64,000 nucleotides of DNA from Planctomycetota bacterium (GTDB lineage: Bacteria; Planctomycetota; PUPC01; JACPCR01). A program made the translations under genes and the position numbers. Below are positions 63,917 through 64,000 of the stretch, piece after piece. Below the pieces are notes generated by a model. The model worked only from the letters and a program-made list of their open reading frames with translations. It had not been told where the DNA came from and made no database searches. Position 1 is the stretch's first letter. The number at the start of each line of letters is the position of its first letter. The DNA lies in contig JAQBXN010000014.1 of NCBI GenBank assembly GCA_027625095.1, forward strand, positions 38,695 to 102,694. The letters run 5' to 3'.

Positions 63917-64000
63917 TGGTCTTTCCAGCCCTATTTTTCAGGTCAATGTTGAGATCGAATACTGACATTTCAGCAGCCCCGGGAGGGGAGTTTTCGCCCT

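Overview
The window is a gene-dense stretch of a free-living, probably heterotrophic bacterial chromosome. By eye it has mid-50s percent GC. I see no rRNA, tRNA, CRISPR array, integrase or transposase. The gene content points to the Planctomycetes-Verrucomicrobia-Lentisphaerae group or a close relative. The signs are a giant DUF1587/1592/1588/1585-type cytochrome, an ethylene-receptor-like hybrid kinase, an M81 peptidase, three phytanoyl-CoA dioxygenase-like proteins and many secreted esterases and glycosidases. The phylum is an inference; no marker here settles it.

Layout. 1-7.2 kb: glutamate synthase (gltB, and gltD cut by the left edge), with a MNT/HEPN toxin-antitoxin pair lying between the two subunit genes, and a divergent Lrp/AsnC-like regulator. 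7.3-11.4 kb: two secreted alpha/beta hydrolases, divergent. 11.4-14.3 kb: a bacterial Popeye-domain membrane protein and a folK-dNK-panC vitamin/nucleotide operon. 14.5-20.4 kb: an SMI1/KNR4 protein, a Gfo/Idh oxidoreductase, a receiver-PP2C phosphatase, and a hybrid histidine kinase whose ethylene-binding-type sensor is split by a one-base frameshift. 20.7-26 kb: a UxaA-type dehydratase, archease-rtcB, a HAD phosphatase and a ZIP metal transporter with a Fur-like 7-1-7 palindrome upstream. 26-29.5 kb: an orphan 135-aa protein with its own structured leader and terminator, then a GH42-like glycosidase.

29.6-37.4 kb: an intradiol dioxygenase, trpG/pabA, trxB, murD, a PhyH protein and the RNase E/G-rplU-rpmA block. 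A diverged copy of the trpG 5' end lies on the other side of trxB. 37.4-46.9 kb: a second PhyH protein, the giant haem protein, a PilZ protein, a site-2 protease, truD, a HEAT-repeat protein and a decayed Gfo/Idh gene. 47-57 kb: catabolic genes (M81 peptidase, enolase-superfamily enzyme, third PhyH, Ldh-type dehydrogenase, GH20-like protein, S9 peptidase) and a large unknown membrane protein. 57-64 kb: a glycosyltransferase, a 168-bp tandem duplication, an SDR dehydrogenase, a VTT-domain membrane protein, an unknown CarD/Tudor-like small protein, a HAD phosphatase and a secreted protein at the right edge.

Most genes are short transcription units with many strand switches. The tight, overlapping units are gltB-MNT-HEPN-gltD, folK-dNK-panC, archease-rtcB and RNase E/G-rplU-rpmA. 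Intergenic spaces carry several classes of palindromic or tandem repeats, two of which recur within the window. The observations most worth following are the toxin-antitoxin pair embedded in the glutamate synthase operon, the frameshifted ethylene-receptor-like kinase, the Popeye protein, the trpG duplication around trxB, and the orphan gene at 26.6 kb.
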